From an uncultured Caryophanales bacterium (GTDB taxonomy: Bacteria > Bacillota_I > Bacilli_A > RF39 > UBA660), in contig CAMYVT010000010.1 of assembly GCA_947302515.1 (NCBI GenBank), forward strand, positions 1 to 43,871: 43,871 nucleotides of DNA, read 5' to 3'. The position numbers were made by a program, and so were the translations under genes. Below, piece after piece: positions 31,871-40,403 of the stretch (positions are counted from its first letter, which is position 1; the number at the start of each line of letters is the position of its first letter). The notes under the pieces were generated by a model. That model saw only the letters and a program-made list of their open reading frames with translations. It did no database searches and was not told the origin of the DNA.

Positions 31871-33778
31871 ATGGCAGAGAAATATGATGCTAAGTCGATT
31901 AAGATACTTGAGGGTTTAGAAGCTGTTAGAAAACGTCCTGGTATGTATATTGGATCTACTGATAAAAGAGGATTACATCATCTTGTATGGGAAATAGTAG
32001 ATAATAGTGTAGATGAGGCTATTAATGGATATGGTGATTATATTAAGATTACTCTACATAAAGATGGTTCTGTATCTGTTGAAGATCATGGTAGAGGTGT
32101 ACCTACAGGTATGCATGAATCTGGTAAATCTACTCCTGAAGTTATTTATACTATATTACATGCTGGAGGAAAATTTGAACAAGATGGTTATAAAGTATCA
32201 GGAGGTCTACATGGAGTAGGTTCTTCTGTTGTTAATGCGTTATCTAAATGGATGGAAGTTACAATTAAAAGAGATAGAGAAGAGTCTTATATTAGATTTG
32301 AAAATGGTGGACATGTAGCAGTTCCTTTAAAAGTAATTGGTACTACTAATAAGACTGGTACTACTGTTAGATTTATGCCTGATGATGAGATTTTTTCTTC
32401 TACTAGTTTTTCATATACAACTATATGTGAAAGAATGCAGGAAAGTGCTTTTCTTTTAAAAGGTATTACTATAGAAGTGGTTGATGAGGAAGATGGAAGA
32501 GATAATAAATTTCATTATGAAAGAGGTATTGAAGAATATGTAGAAGAACTTAATAAAGGACAAAATACTCTACATAAAGTACTTACATTTGAGGGTAATA
32601 AAGAAAAAATAGAAGTAGAAATATCTATGCAATATACTGATACTTATAATGAAAAGATTGTTAGTTTTGTTAATAATGTTAAAACAGTAGATGGTGGATC
32701 TCATGAAGTTGGATTTAAAACTGCTTTAACTAGAGTATTTAATGATTATGCTAAAAATAATGGTTTTGTTAAAGGTAATAGTAAAGCTTTTGAGGGTAGT
32801 GATGTTAGAGAAGGTCTTACTGCTATTATTAGTTTAAAAATACCTGAAGGTATTTTACAATTCGAAGGACAAACTAAAGGTAAATTAGGTACTCCTCAAG
32901 CAAAGAATGCTGTAGAACAAATTGTTACTCAAAATTTACAGACTTATTTAGAAGAAAATAAAGCTATAGCTACAGACATTATTAATAAGAGTTTAAAAAG
33001 TAAGATTGCTAGAGAAGCTGCTCGTAAGGCTCGTGAAGATGCTCGTAAAGGTACTTCAAAGAAAAAAGAAGAAAGAAGTTTATCTGGTAAACTTGCTCCT
33101 GCTCAAAGTAAAGATAAAACACGTAATGAATTATTCTTAGTAGAGGGTGACTCTGCAGGAGGTTCTGCTAAGGGTGGAAGAGATAGAAAATATCAAGCAA
33201 TCTTACCACTTCGTGGTAAAGTTCTTAATACTGAAAAGACTAAAGAAGAAGATATATTAAAGAATGAAGAAATTAATACAATTATTTATACTATAGGTGC
33301 TGGATATGGATCTAATTTTGATATAAATGATTGTGAATATAATAAAGTGATTATAATGAGTGATGCTGATGAAGATGGTGGTCATATTCAGTGTTTACTT
33401 TTAACATTCTTCTATCGTTACATGAAACCATTAATAGAAGATGGTAGACTTTTTGTTGCTTTACCACCTTTATTTAAAATACAAAGTGGTAAAGATGTAG
33501 AATATGCTTATACAGTAGAAGAAATGAAAGAAAAGACTAATGGTAAAAGATGTGATATTCAAAGATACAAAGGTTTAGGTGAAATGAATGCTGATCAGTT
33601 GGCTGATACTACTATGAAACCCGGAAGCCGAACTCTAATTAGAGTTAATATTGAAGATGCTCAGCTTGCTGAGAAGAGAGTATCTATTCTTATGGGAGAT
33701 GATGTACCTCCTAGAAAAGAATGGATTGAAGAGAATGTAGAATTCTCATTAGAAGATGATTATAAAATAGCTAGTTAA
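31871..33778 (+). CDS. parE: DNA topoisomerase IV subunit B
   Basis: The ATPase subunit of topoisomerase IV, which unlinks daughter chromosomes. GHKL ATPase motifs: EIVDNSVDEA, EDHGRGVPTG and GGLHGVGSSVVNAL. The C-terminal Toprim domain has LVEGDSAGGSAKGGRDR and IIMSDADEDGGHI, the metal-binding DxD. Choice of ParE over GyrB rests on AILPLRGKVLNTEKTKEEDI, NEEINTIIYTIGAGYG and HIQCLLLTFFYRYM, which follow the Gram-positive ParE pattern, and on ParC following after 26 bases. Length 635 residues, normal for ParE. GGAGTGATAAT precedes the ATG. Confidence 0.92.
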   Translation: MAEKYDAKSIKILEGLEAVRKRPGMYIGSTDKRGLHHLVWEIVDNSVDEAINGYGDYIKITLHKDGSVSVEDHGRGVPTGMHESGKSTPEVIYTILHAGGKFEQDGYKVSGGLHGVGSSVVNALSKWMEVTIKRDREESYIRFENGGHVAVPLKVIGTTNKTGTTVRFMPDDEIFSSTSFSYTTICERMQESAFLLKGITIEVVDEEDGRDNKFHYERGIEEYVEELNKGQNTLHKVLTFEGNKEKIEVEISMQYTDTYNEKIVSFVNNVKTVDGGSHEVGFKTALTRVFNDYAKNNGFVKGNSKAFEGSDVREGLTAIISLKIPEGILQFEGQTKGKLGTPQAKNAVEQIVTQNLQTYLEENKAIATDIINKSLKSKIAREAARKAREDARKGTSKKKEERSLSGKLAPAQSKDKTRNELFLVEGDSAGGSAKGGRDRKYQAILPLRGKVLNTEKTKEEDILKNEEINTIIYTIGAGYGSNFDINDCEYNKVIIMSDADEDGGHIQCLLLTFFYRYMKPLIEDGRLFVALPPLFKIQSGKDVEYAYTVEEMKEKTNGKRCDIQRYKGLGEMNADQLADTTMKPGSRTLIRVNIEDAQLAEKRVSILMGDDVPPRKEWIEENVEFSLEDDYKIAS

Positions 33779-33804
33779 TTAAAATATTTAGAAAGAGTGA
33801 TTAT

Positions 33805-36360
33805 ATGCCTAAGAAGAAACTTGATACACAAGAGGTAATTGAAAAGATCTTTGATTATACTTTAGAAGACTTAATGGGTGAAAGATTTGGTAGTTATTCT
33901 AAGTATATTATTCAAGATCGTGCTATACCTGACGCTAGAGATGGTTTAAAGCCTGTTCAGAGACGTATTTTATATTCTATGCATAAAGAACATAATACGT
34001 ATGATAAAGGCTATAGGAAGAGCGCTAAAACTGTTGGAGATGTTATAGGTAATTACCATCCTCATGGAGATACTTCGATCTATGATGCTATGGTTAGAAT
34101 GAGTCAACCTTGGAAGACTAGATTACCTTATATAGATATGCATGGTAATAATGGATCAATAGATGGTGATTCACCTGCAGCTTATCGTTATACTGAAGCA
34201 AGATTATCTAAGATAAGTAATGAATTACTTAGAGATATAGATAAAGATACAGTAGAATTTGCTCCTAACTTTGATGATACTACTATAGAACCAACTGTAC
34301 TTCCTGCAAGATTCCCAGCACTTCTCGTATATGGTGCTCAAGGTATTAGTGCAGGTTATGCAACAAATATTCCTCCACATAACTTAGGAGAAGTAATTGA
34401 AGCTACAATTCATAGAATTGATAACCCTAATTGTCAATTAGAAACTCTAATGAGAATGGTTAAAGGACCAGATTTTCCTACAGGTGGAATAGTAGAAGGA
34501 ATTGATGGAATTAGAGAGGCATATGAGTCTGGAAAAGGTAGAATTATAATTAAAAGTAGATATTCTATCGAAGAAGATAAAAGTGGTAAAAGAATAATTA
34601 TTACTGAAATACCATTTGAAGTAAATAAAGCTTTAATGGTTAAAAAGATGGATGACATACGTATAGATAAAAAAGTAGATGGAATTATTGAAGTAAGAGA
34701 TGAATCTGCATCAGATGTACGTATTGTTATAGATTTAAAGAAAAATGCTAATACAGAATTAATTATTAATTATTTCTTAAAGAATACTGATATGCAAATA
34801 TCTTATAACTTTAATATGGTATCTATTGTTAATCGTAGACCTAAATTATTAGGTTTAAAGGAATCGCTAGATGCATTTATCGCTCATCAAAGGGAAGTTG
34901 TAAGACGTAGAACTTTATTTGATTTAGAACATGCTAAAGCAAGATATCATATCTTAGAAGGTTTAATTAAATGTATATCTATATTAGATGAAGTTATTAA
35001 AGTAATTAGAGCTAGTAAAAATAAACAAGATGCTAAAGAAAACTTAGTAAAAGAATTTGAATTTACTATGGAACAAGCTGAAGCTATTGTTACATTACAA
35101 TTATATAGATTAACTAATACAGATGTAGTACTTTTAGAAGAAGAAATGAAAGATTTAGAGAAGAAAATATCTATTTGGGAACAAATTCTTAATAATGAAG
35201 CTGCTTTAAAACACGTAATGAAAAAAGAATTACAAAATATTGCTAAGGAGTATGCTACTCCTAGACTTACTGATATTAATGAAGAAATTACTGAAATAAA
35301 AATTGATGAAGCAGCAATGATTCCTAAAGAAGATGTAGTAGTATTAGTTACTAATGATGGATATATTAAACGTACTTCTTATAGAAGTTATACTGCATCT
35401 AATTTAGAAGATCTTACTTTAAAAGAAAATGATTATATTATTGGTTTATATGAAATGAATACAACTGATACATTACTTGTATTTACTAATGGAGGTAATT
35501 ACTTACATATACCTGTTCATATGATTCCAGATCTTAAATGGAAAGATATGCCTAAACATGTATCTAATTTAATAGAATTACCTGCAGAAGAGGTAGTAGT
35601 TGGATGTATTCCTGCCTATGACTTTAGTAGTGACAAGAATATTATTATTGCTACTCGTAATAGTATGATTAAGAGAAGTAAATTAAAAGAATTTAAATTA
35701 CAAAGATATAATAAAGCTAGTAGTTGTATGAATCTAAAAGATAATGATGAAGTAATTGCTGTTATGATAGAAGATTATGATACAGTATTTATGGTAACTA
35801 ATTCTGGATATGGATTAAGTTATAAGACTGATGAAATACCACTTGTTGGTGTTAAAGCTAGTGGTGTTAAAGGTATGAAGTTAAAAGATGATTATATTGT
35901 ATCAGTTAATAACTTCTCTTATAATAGTCATGAATTTATTTCTATTGTTACTGAAAATGGTACTGGTAAGAGAGTGAGACTTACTGAATTTGAAATATCT
36001 ACTCGTACAAGAAGAGGTATTCAAGTTATTCGTGAAGTTAAATCTAAACCATATATAGTATTGAAGACATTTATAGTTGATTCTAAAGAATATATTGGTA
36101 TTAAGAATGGTGATATTAATACTATTAAATTAACAGAATTACCTATAGTAGATAGATATTCTACTGGTAGTCAAATATCTAAAAAGAAATTAGATGATTG
36201 TTTCTTAATATCTACTTTAATTAAACCTAATATGGAACAAGAAACATTAGTTGAAAGCGAAGAAGTTCCCGTAGAAGAAAAAGTAATTCCTAAGAAAGAA
36301 AGAATTTCTTTAGAAGAGATTGATGATAGATTAATGACTATAGATGATTTCTTAAATTAA
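33805..36360 (+). CDS. parC: DNA topoisomerase IV subunit A
   Basis: The DNA-cleaving subunit that partners ParE. It has QDRAIPDARDGLKPVQRRIL, then KSAKTVGDVIGNYHPHGDTS in the quinolone-binding region, the catalytic tyrosine Y129 in AYRYTEARLSKI, LLVYGAQGISAGYATNIPPH, and a long coiled-coil arm near 360-470. The C-terminal beta-pinwheel begins about VVVLVTNDGYIKRTSYRSYT and has several repeats (TNGGNYLHIPVHMIPDL, VTNSGYGLSYKTDEIP, VTENGTGKRVRLTEF). 851 residues, normal for Gram-positive ParC. At the positions of E. coli GyrA S83 and D87 it has T90 and D94. It shares an operon with parE and is followed by a terminator. Confidence 0.93.
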   Translation: MPKKKLDTQEVIEKIFDYTLEDLMGERFGSYSKYIIQDRAIPDARDGLKPVQRRILYSMHKEHNTYDKGYRKSAKTVGDVIGNYHPHGDTSIYDAMVRMSQPWKTRLPYIDMHGNNGSIDGDSPAAYRYTEARLSKISNELLRDIDKDTVEFAPNFDDTTIEPTVLPARFPALLVYGAQGISAGYATNIPPHNLGEVIEATIHRIDNPNCQLETLMRMVKGPDFPTGGIVEGIDGIREAYESGKGRIIIKSRYSIEEDKSGKRIIITEIPFEVNKALMVKKMDDIRIDKKVDGIIEVRDESASDVRIVIDLKKNANTELIINYFLKNTDMQISYNFNMVSIVNRRPKLLGLKESLDAFIAHQREVVRRRTLFDLEHAKARYHILEGLIKCISILDEVIKVIRASKNKQDAKENLVKEFEFTMEQAEAIVTLQLYRLTNTDVVLLEEEMKDLEKKISIWEQILNNEAALKHVMKKELQNIAKEYATPRLTDINEEITEIKIDEAAMIPKEDVVVLVTNDGYIKRTSYRSYTASNLEDLTLKENDYIIGLYEMNTTDTLLVFTNGGNYLHIPVHMIPDLKWKDMPKHVSNLIELPAEEVVVGCIPAYDFSSDKNIIIATRNSMIKRSKLKEFKLQRYNKASSCMNLKDNDEVIAVMIEDYDTVFMVTNSGYGLSYKTDEIPLVGVKASGVKGMKLKDDYIVSVNNFSYNSHEFISIVTENGTGKRVRLTEFEISTRTRRGIQVIREVKSKPYIVLKTFIVDSKEYIGIKNGDINTIKLTELPIVDRYSTGSQISKKKLDDCFLISTLIKPNMEQETLVESEEVPVEEKVIPKKERISLEEIDDRLMTIDDFLN

Positions 36361-36381
36361 AAAGGAGGAAACTCCTTTTTT
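36359..36381 (+). terminator. Terminator of parE-parC
   Basis: Perfect stem AAAAAGGAG (36359-36367) and CTCCTTTTT (36372-36380), GAAA loop. Confidence 0.92.
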
Positions 36382-36434
36382 ATTGTATAAAAATACTATT
36401 TATAATATAATGTTAGTGTAGGAGAGTAGATAGT

Positions 36435-37715
36435 ATGGATAAATTTAATAAATATCTTATTATATTTGCGATTACTTTAATCATATCTATTACTATAGGA
36501 TATGCATTTTTAAATGCTAGTCTTAATATTAATGGCTCTTCTAAAATTTATAATGCTACATGGAATGTACATTTTGAAAATGTACAAGTAACTAGTGGCA
36601 GTGTAGCTGCAAGTACTCCTACAATAGATTCTAGTAGAACTACTGTTACTTATAGTGTACATTTATCTAAACCTGGAGATTTTTATGAATTTACTGTCGA
36701 TGCTAAAAATGATGGTACTATTGATGCTATGATAGATACTATTTTATCTACATTAAACAATACTGAGATACAAACACTTCCTAGTTATTTAAACTATAGT
36801 GTCAGTTATAATAATGGAATGCCTATTCAATCAAAACATGAGTTATTATCTGGATCAAAAGAAACATATAAAGTAAGAGTAGAATATAGAACTGATATTA
36901 CTGCTAATGATTTACCATCTACTAATCAAACATTAAATATGAGTTTTACTGTTACATATGTACAAAAAGATAATACTAGTATTGCTGTTCCTCATCCTAT
37001 TTCTTTTACGGATGATTCATGGGATACAATAATTAGTGTTGTTAGAAGTGGTTATGCAAGCAATTGTTATAATCTTGGTGATACTAAAGAAATAGATTTG
37101 GGTAGTTTGGGAACTCATACTTTAAGAATAGCTAATATGTCTACTCCAAATGAATGTAATCAAGAAGGATTTAGCCAAACAGCATGTGGATTTGTTTTGG
37201 AGTTTACAGATATTATTATGCTTCGCTTTATGAATTCTTCCTCGTCTAATTTTGGCAGTTGGCCTTCAAGTTCTTTAAGATCTTTTATAAGATCTAATAT
37301 TTACAATGTTATGCCAAGTAATTTACAATCTATTATCATTGATACAACTGTAGTATCTGGTTATGGGGTATCTTCCTCTTCTAATTATACTTCAACTGAT
37401 AAGTTATATTTATTATCTTCACATGAAGTGATTATTGATACTGACGGGAATTCAAATGCTGGTATAAATTATTATGATTCGTCTTATAATAATACTAGAC
37501 AATTAGATTATTATAATAGTATTGGAGTGACAACATCTAATTATATAAATGCTAGGAAAGCATATAATGGTTCTTATTATAACTGGTGGCTTCGTTCTCC
37601 ATTGTCTTCTACTGGTTCTGCGTTCTATATTATAAATGTAGCTGGTAGTGGTAATATGGGTGGATCATATGCTGACAATAATTACGGAGTTTCTCCAGCA
37701 TTCCGTATTGGTTAA
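36435..37715 (+). CDS. Exported TasA-like/DUF6273 surface protein
   Basis: A 426-residue exported protein. The N-terminus (YLIIFAITLIISITIGYAFL) is an uncleaved anchor or signal peptide, and residues 30-175 resemble TasA/CalY-type beta sandwiches (NASLNINGSSKIYNATWNVH, then LSKPGDFYEFTVDAKNDGTI). From about 200 a DUF6273 domain follows: HTLRIANMST, then SSLRSFIRSNIYNVMPSNLQ, KLYLLSSHEVIID and the marker YNWWLRSPL, ending NNYGVSPAFRIG. This domain is found in many cell-surface proteins of gut Bacillota, with unknown ligand. The upstream site GGAGAG is somewhat far from the ATG (11 bases). Its own promoter (TATAAT near 36400) and terminator make it a single unit. Confidence 0.72.
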   Translation: MDKFNKYLIIFAITLIISITIGYAFLNASLNINGSSKIYNATWNVHFENVQVTSGSVAASTPTIDSSRTTVTYSVHLSKPGDFYEFTVDAKNDGTIDAMIDTILSTLNNTEIQTLPSYLNYSVSYNNGMPIQSKHELLSGSKETYKVRVEYRTDITANDLPSTNQTLNMSFTVTYVQKDNTSIAVPHPISFTDDSWDTIISVVRSGYASNCYNLGDTKEIDLGSLGTHTLRIANMSTPNECNQEGFSQTACGFVLEFTDIIMLRFMNSSSSNFGSWPSSSLRSFIRSNIYNVMPSNLQSIIIDTTVVSGYGVSSSSNYTSTDKLYLLSSHEVIIDTDGNSNAGINYYDSSYNNTRQLDYYNSIGVTTSNYINARKAYNGSYYNWWLRSPLSSTGSAFYIINVAGSGNMGGSYADNNYGVSPAFRIG

Positions 37716-37738
37716 AAAGACTTTTTAGTCTTTTTTCT
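37715..37738 (+). terminator. Terminator of the DUF6273 protein gene
   Basis: Stem AAAAGACT (37715-37722) and AGTCTTTT (37727-37734), loop TTTT, then T-run. Confidence 0.85.
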
Positions 37739-37758
37739 TTTTATGTTATAATTTAGAT

Positions 37759-38052
37759 ATGAATGAATTAATGGATAAGTTAGACAATTTGCGTAATGAA
37801 TTAGATTCTAGTAGTTTAGTCATTGATCTTAAAAAATGTATGGATAAAGTTAAGAATGATAAAGAGTTATCTAAATTACTTGATGAATATAATAAATATC
37901 CTACTAATAAAACAAAAACTAAAATATTAGAAAATAAAACATTTCAAGAATTTAAAATTAAGGAAACTGATCTTAATCTTTTTATCATGGAAATTAATAG
38001 TAAATTAAAAACTATTAGTAAGAAGGGTAGTTGTAAACATGAAAGTAATTAG
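37759..38052 (+). CDS. ylbF: YlbF/YmcA family protein
   Basis: A 97-residue all-helical protein of the YlbF/YmcA (DUF964) group: MNELMDKLDNLRNELDSSSL then DKELSKLLDEYNKYPTNK and ENKTFQEFKIKETDLNLFI, with the spaced Leu/Ile of this fold. In Bacillus, YlbF acts with YmcA and YaaT in RNase Y-dependent mRNA processing, and ylbF is near rsmD (ylbH); the same order is seen here, with a 14-base overlap into rsmD, and ylbG missing. The promoter TATAAT (37747-37752) lies only six bases before the ATG, without a ribosome binding site, so the message may be leaderless. Confidence 0.72.
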   Translation: MNELMDKLDNLRNELDSSSLVIDLKKCMDKVKNDKELSKLLDEYNKYPTNKTKTKILENKTFQEFKIKETDLNLFIMEINSKLKTISKKGSCKHESN

Positions 38053-38584
38053 TGGTTTATATAAAGGTAGAAATATTATTGGCTTTGATATTTTTGGTAC
38101 TAGACCTACAATGGATAGAGTAAAAGAATCTTTATTTGCGATGATACAAGATTATATTCCTAATAGTATAGTACTAGACTTATTTTCTGGTAGTGGTAAT
38201 TTAGGAATAGAAGCATTAAGCGAAGGAAGTAAATTTTGTTATTTCTGTGATTCTAATACTAAAGCTTGTAAGATAATTAATAATAATATTAGTAATATTG
38301 GTATATCTAATACTAAAGTTTTTTGTTGTGATTATTTAAAATGTTTAAAATTACTTAATGATGATAATATTAAATTAGATATTATATTTTTAGATCCTCC
38401 ATATAAGACTAATTATATTGAAAAGAGTATTCAATTAATTGATAAATTAAATATACTTAATGATTCTGGTATTGTTGTATGTGAGAGTGATTCTATTGAT
38501 AAAATTATTTATCCTGATAGTTTTATTTGTTTAAAGAATAAAAAATATGGTGATAAATATGTAGTTATCCTACGTAAAATGTGA
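38039..38584 (+). CDS. rsmD: 16S rRNA (guanine(966)-N(2))-methyltransferase RsmD
   Basis: A 181-residue methyltransferase that makes m2G966 in 16S rRNA on the small subunit, using S-adenosylmethionine. It shows MKVISGLYKGRNI at the start, TRPTMDRVKESLFAMI (the RPTxDRVKE signature), VLDLFSGSGNLGIEAL for SAM binding and IIFLDPPYK, with the DPPY catalytic motif typical of N2-guanine methylation. The start at 38039 overlaps the ylbF-like gene by 14 bases, so the two are co-translated. Usually coaD follows rsmD; here a surface-protein gene follows instead. Confidence 0.93.
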   Translation: MKVISGLYKGRNIIGFDIFGTRPTMDRVKESLFAMIQDYIPNSIVLDLFSGSGNLGIEALSEGSKFCYFCDSNTKACKIINNNISNIGISNTKVFCCDYLKCLKLLNDDNIKLDIIFLDPPYKTNYIEKSIQLIDKLNILNDSGIVVCESDSIDKIIYPDSFICLKNKKYGDKYVVILRKM

Positions 38585-38613
38585 TATTATTATATAGAAT
38601 AGTAGGTGAAGTT

Positions 38614-40278
38614 ATGAATAATAAAGGGTTTGCTATTACTGCTGTTATTTATGGTTTAGCTATATTAGGTGTTATGATAATTGCAATATTAATGGGTACA
38701 TTATCTTCTACTCGTAATAATGTTGCTGAAGAGGCTGAAGCTGTAGAAAATTTCCTAATTAATTTTAATCAAACTGAAATAACTTATAGAAAAACTGGTA
38801 TATATACTATTCCTCCTGGAGAGACTGGTTGGTATAGATTTGAAGCTTTTGGTAAAAATAGTGGTTCTGCTAGAGGAGCATATGTTACTGGTATTATTTT
38901 TGCAAAAGAAGGTACTAAATTTAGAATAACTATTGATAATAATCAGACTTTTGTACAATACATTAATCCTAGTGGAAGTGATACTAATCTTATGAGAGCA
39001 CAAGCTGCTCAAGGTAGTGTTCCTGGAGGAACATTGTTATGTTATAATTCTTCTCCTTTAGGAGGAGATGTTGATATGACTTCTTTTGAACTTAAAGATC
39101 CTACTAAATCTTTTACTGGAGTAGATGGTGTCACTTATAATAATTGTCCTGATCTCGCTAATCAATATAGAACATATCTTTTGGGTTATCCTAATAAAGT
39201 AGGAGATCATGATTATTATTTTGTTGATGGTTTAATGGTTGCTGGTGCTAATGGTACTGCTGATGGTAGCGGCAAATTAATAATATCTCGTTTAGCTGAA
39301 AAAGATGATCTTAATAAGGATATGCCTCGGAAAAACACTCAGTTTAATAGTGTTAGTCGTATTACGGTTAATGCTCCTAGTGGTTTAGGTACTCCTAAGA
39401 TATATTATTCTTATCATGATACATATAATGATTCTACTGGTGTATTTAAAGGTCATTCTGTTAAATGTACTAATAATCCATGTGATGTTGGTGGTAAAAA
39501 CTTAGATGAAATATTATTATTATTTGATGGCGCTGAAAACAAGAATTCTCAAGGAGTAAGCGTTGTAGTAAAAAATTCTTCAGGTTATGAGTATTACTTA
39601 TATAATAGTACAGATACTTATGGTCAAACTATTAGTCCTGCTGGAATACATCTTTCAGCTTATCAACCAGATTCTTCAACAGCAAATGTTGTTTTAGCTG
39701 CTAATAATTTTCCTGTTCATGGTAATTATTATATTATCCCAGTTAATGCTACAAATATGTTAGTATCTGCTGTTTCTGTTGGGACAGATGATGCTAATCA
39801 ATTAAAAATTGAACATTTTACTGGTGATTCTAGACAAAAATGGGCTATTGATATGATTAATGATCCTGATAATATTGGTAGTACTAATTTTCCTGGAATA
39901 CTTAATGCTAGTGGTAAAAAAGAATATCGTATAATGGAACTTACTAGACATAAAGCATTAAATATATATTATGATGAAAACTATAAGATGAATTTTGTTT
40001 CTGCATCTGAAACATTTAACTCTTTAGCTCGAAATGAACCTCAAATATGGAATATTTTCCCTTTAAATGATGGGACTTTTGGTATTAAGACGGTTGTCCC
40101 TTCATTTACTTTATCTGAAAAGAGTGGTTTCTTATTTACTAAACCTGCTGGTGAAGGTCCTAATAATGTTGGAGATGTATTAATAGGTGTTACTAGAGAT
40201 CAGAGCGCTAATGATAGGAAAACTACTCCAACTCAAGTTGAAAGATTTATACTTTATTCATTAGATTTTAGTAAATAA
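38614..40278 (+). CDS. Prepilin-like exported protein with QxW (ricin-like) repeats
   Basis: A 554-residue protein. MNNKG-FAITAVIYGLAIL at the start looks like a class III/type IV prepilin leader: a short polar part ending in Gly, then Phe and a hydrophobic helix; the usual Glu at position 5 of the mature form is missing. The middle is beta-rich with Gly/Ser/Asn. The C-terminal 200 residues contain SRQKWAIDM and EPQIWNIF, the Q-x-W marker of ricin-type beta-trefoil lectin domains, and GTFGIKT. It may be a surface or pilus-like lectin. ATG at 38614 is preceded by AGTAGGTGAAGTT; the frame is open to 38581 but with no site. No pilin peptidase is present in the window. Confidence 0.65.
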   Translation: MNNKGFAITAVIYGLAILGVMIIAILMGTLSSTRNNVAEEAEAVENFLINFNQTEITYRKTGIYTIPPGETGWYRFEAFGKNSGSARGAYVTGIIFAKEGTKFRITIDNNQTFVQYINPSGSDTNLMRAQAAQGSVPGGTLLCYNSSPLGGDVDMTSFELKDPTKSFTGVDGVTYNNCPDLANQYRTYLLGYPNKVGDHDYYFVDGLMVAGANGTADGSGKLIISRLAEKDDLNKDMPRKNTQFNSVSRITVNAPSGLGTPKIYYSYHDTYNDSTGVFKGHSVKCTNNPCDVGGKNLDEILLLFDGAENKNSQGVSVVVKNSSGYEYYLYNSTDTYGQTISPAGIHLSAYQPDSSTANVVLAANNFPVHGNYYIIPVNATNMLVSAVSVGTDDANQLKIEHFTGDSRQKWAIDMINDPDNIGSTNFPGILNASGKKEYRIMELTRHKALNIYYDENYKMNFVSASETFNSLARNEPQIWNIFPLNDGTFGIKTVVPSFTLSEKSGFLFTKPAGEGPNNVGDVLIGVTRDQSANDRKTTPTQVERFILYSLDFSK

Positions 40279-40285
40279 TTTGTTT

Positions 40286-40315
40286 AAAAAAGTAGTAATT
40301 TTACTGCTTTTTTTG
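40286..40315 (+). terminator. Terminator before the hrcA operon
   Basis: Stem AAAAAAGTAGTA and TACTGCTTTTTT with one G-T pair (40286-40315), then T-rich sequence. Confidence 0.82.
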
Positions 40316-40318
40316 TTT

Positions 40319-40391
40319 TTAGCACTTTTTATTGACAAGTGCCAAAAATGATAGTATATTATTATTAGCACTATAAATTAATAAGTGCTAG
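40319..40391 (+). promoter_or_regulatory. hrcA promoter with two CIRCE operators
   Basis: CIRCE 1: TTAGCACTT-N9-AAGTGCCAA (40319-40345). CIRCE 2: TTAGCACTA-N9-AAGTGCTAG (40365-40391). Both match TTAGCACTC-N9-GAGTGCTAA with a few changes and the correct 9-base spacing. TTGACA (40332-40337) lies in the centre of CIRCE 1, then 17 bases, then TATATT (40355-40360), and CIRCE 2 covers the transcript start and ends at the ribosome binding site. HrcA, encoded next, should bind both and repress until heat or misfolded protein takes up GroEL or HrcA. Confidence 0.92.
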
Positions 40392-40403
40392 GAGGTTGAT
40401 ATT

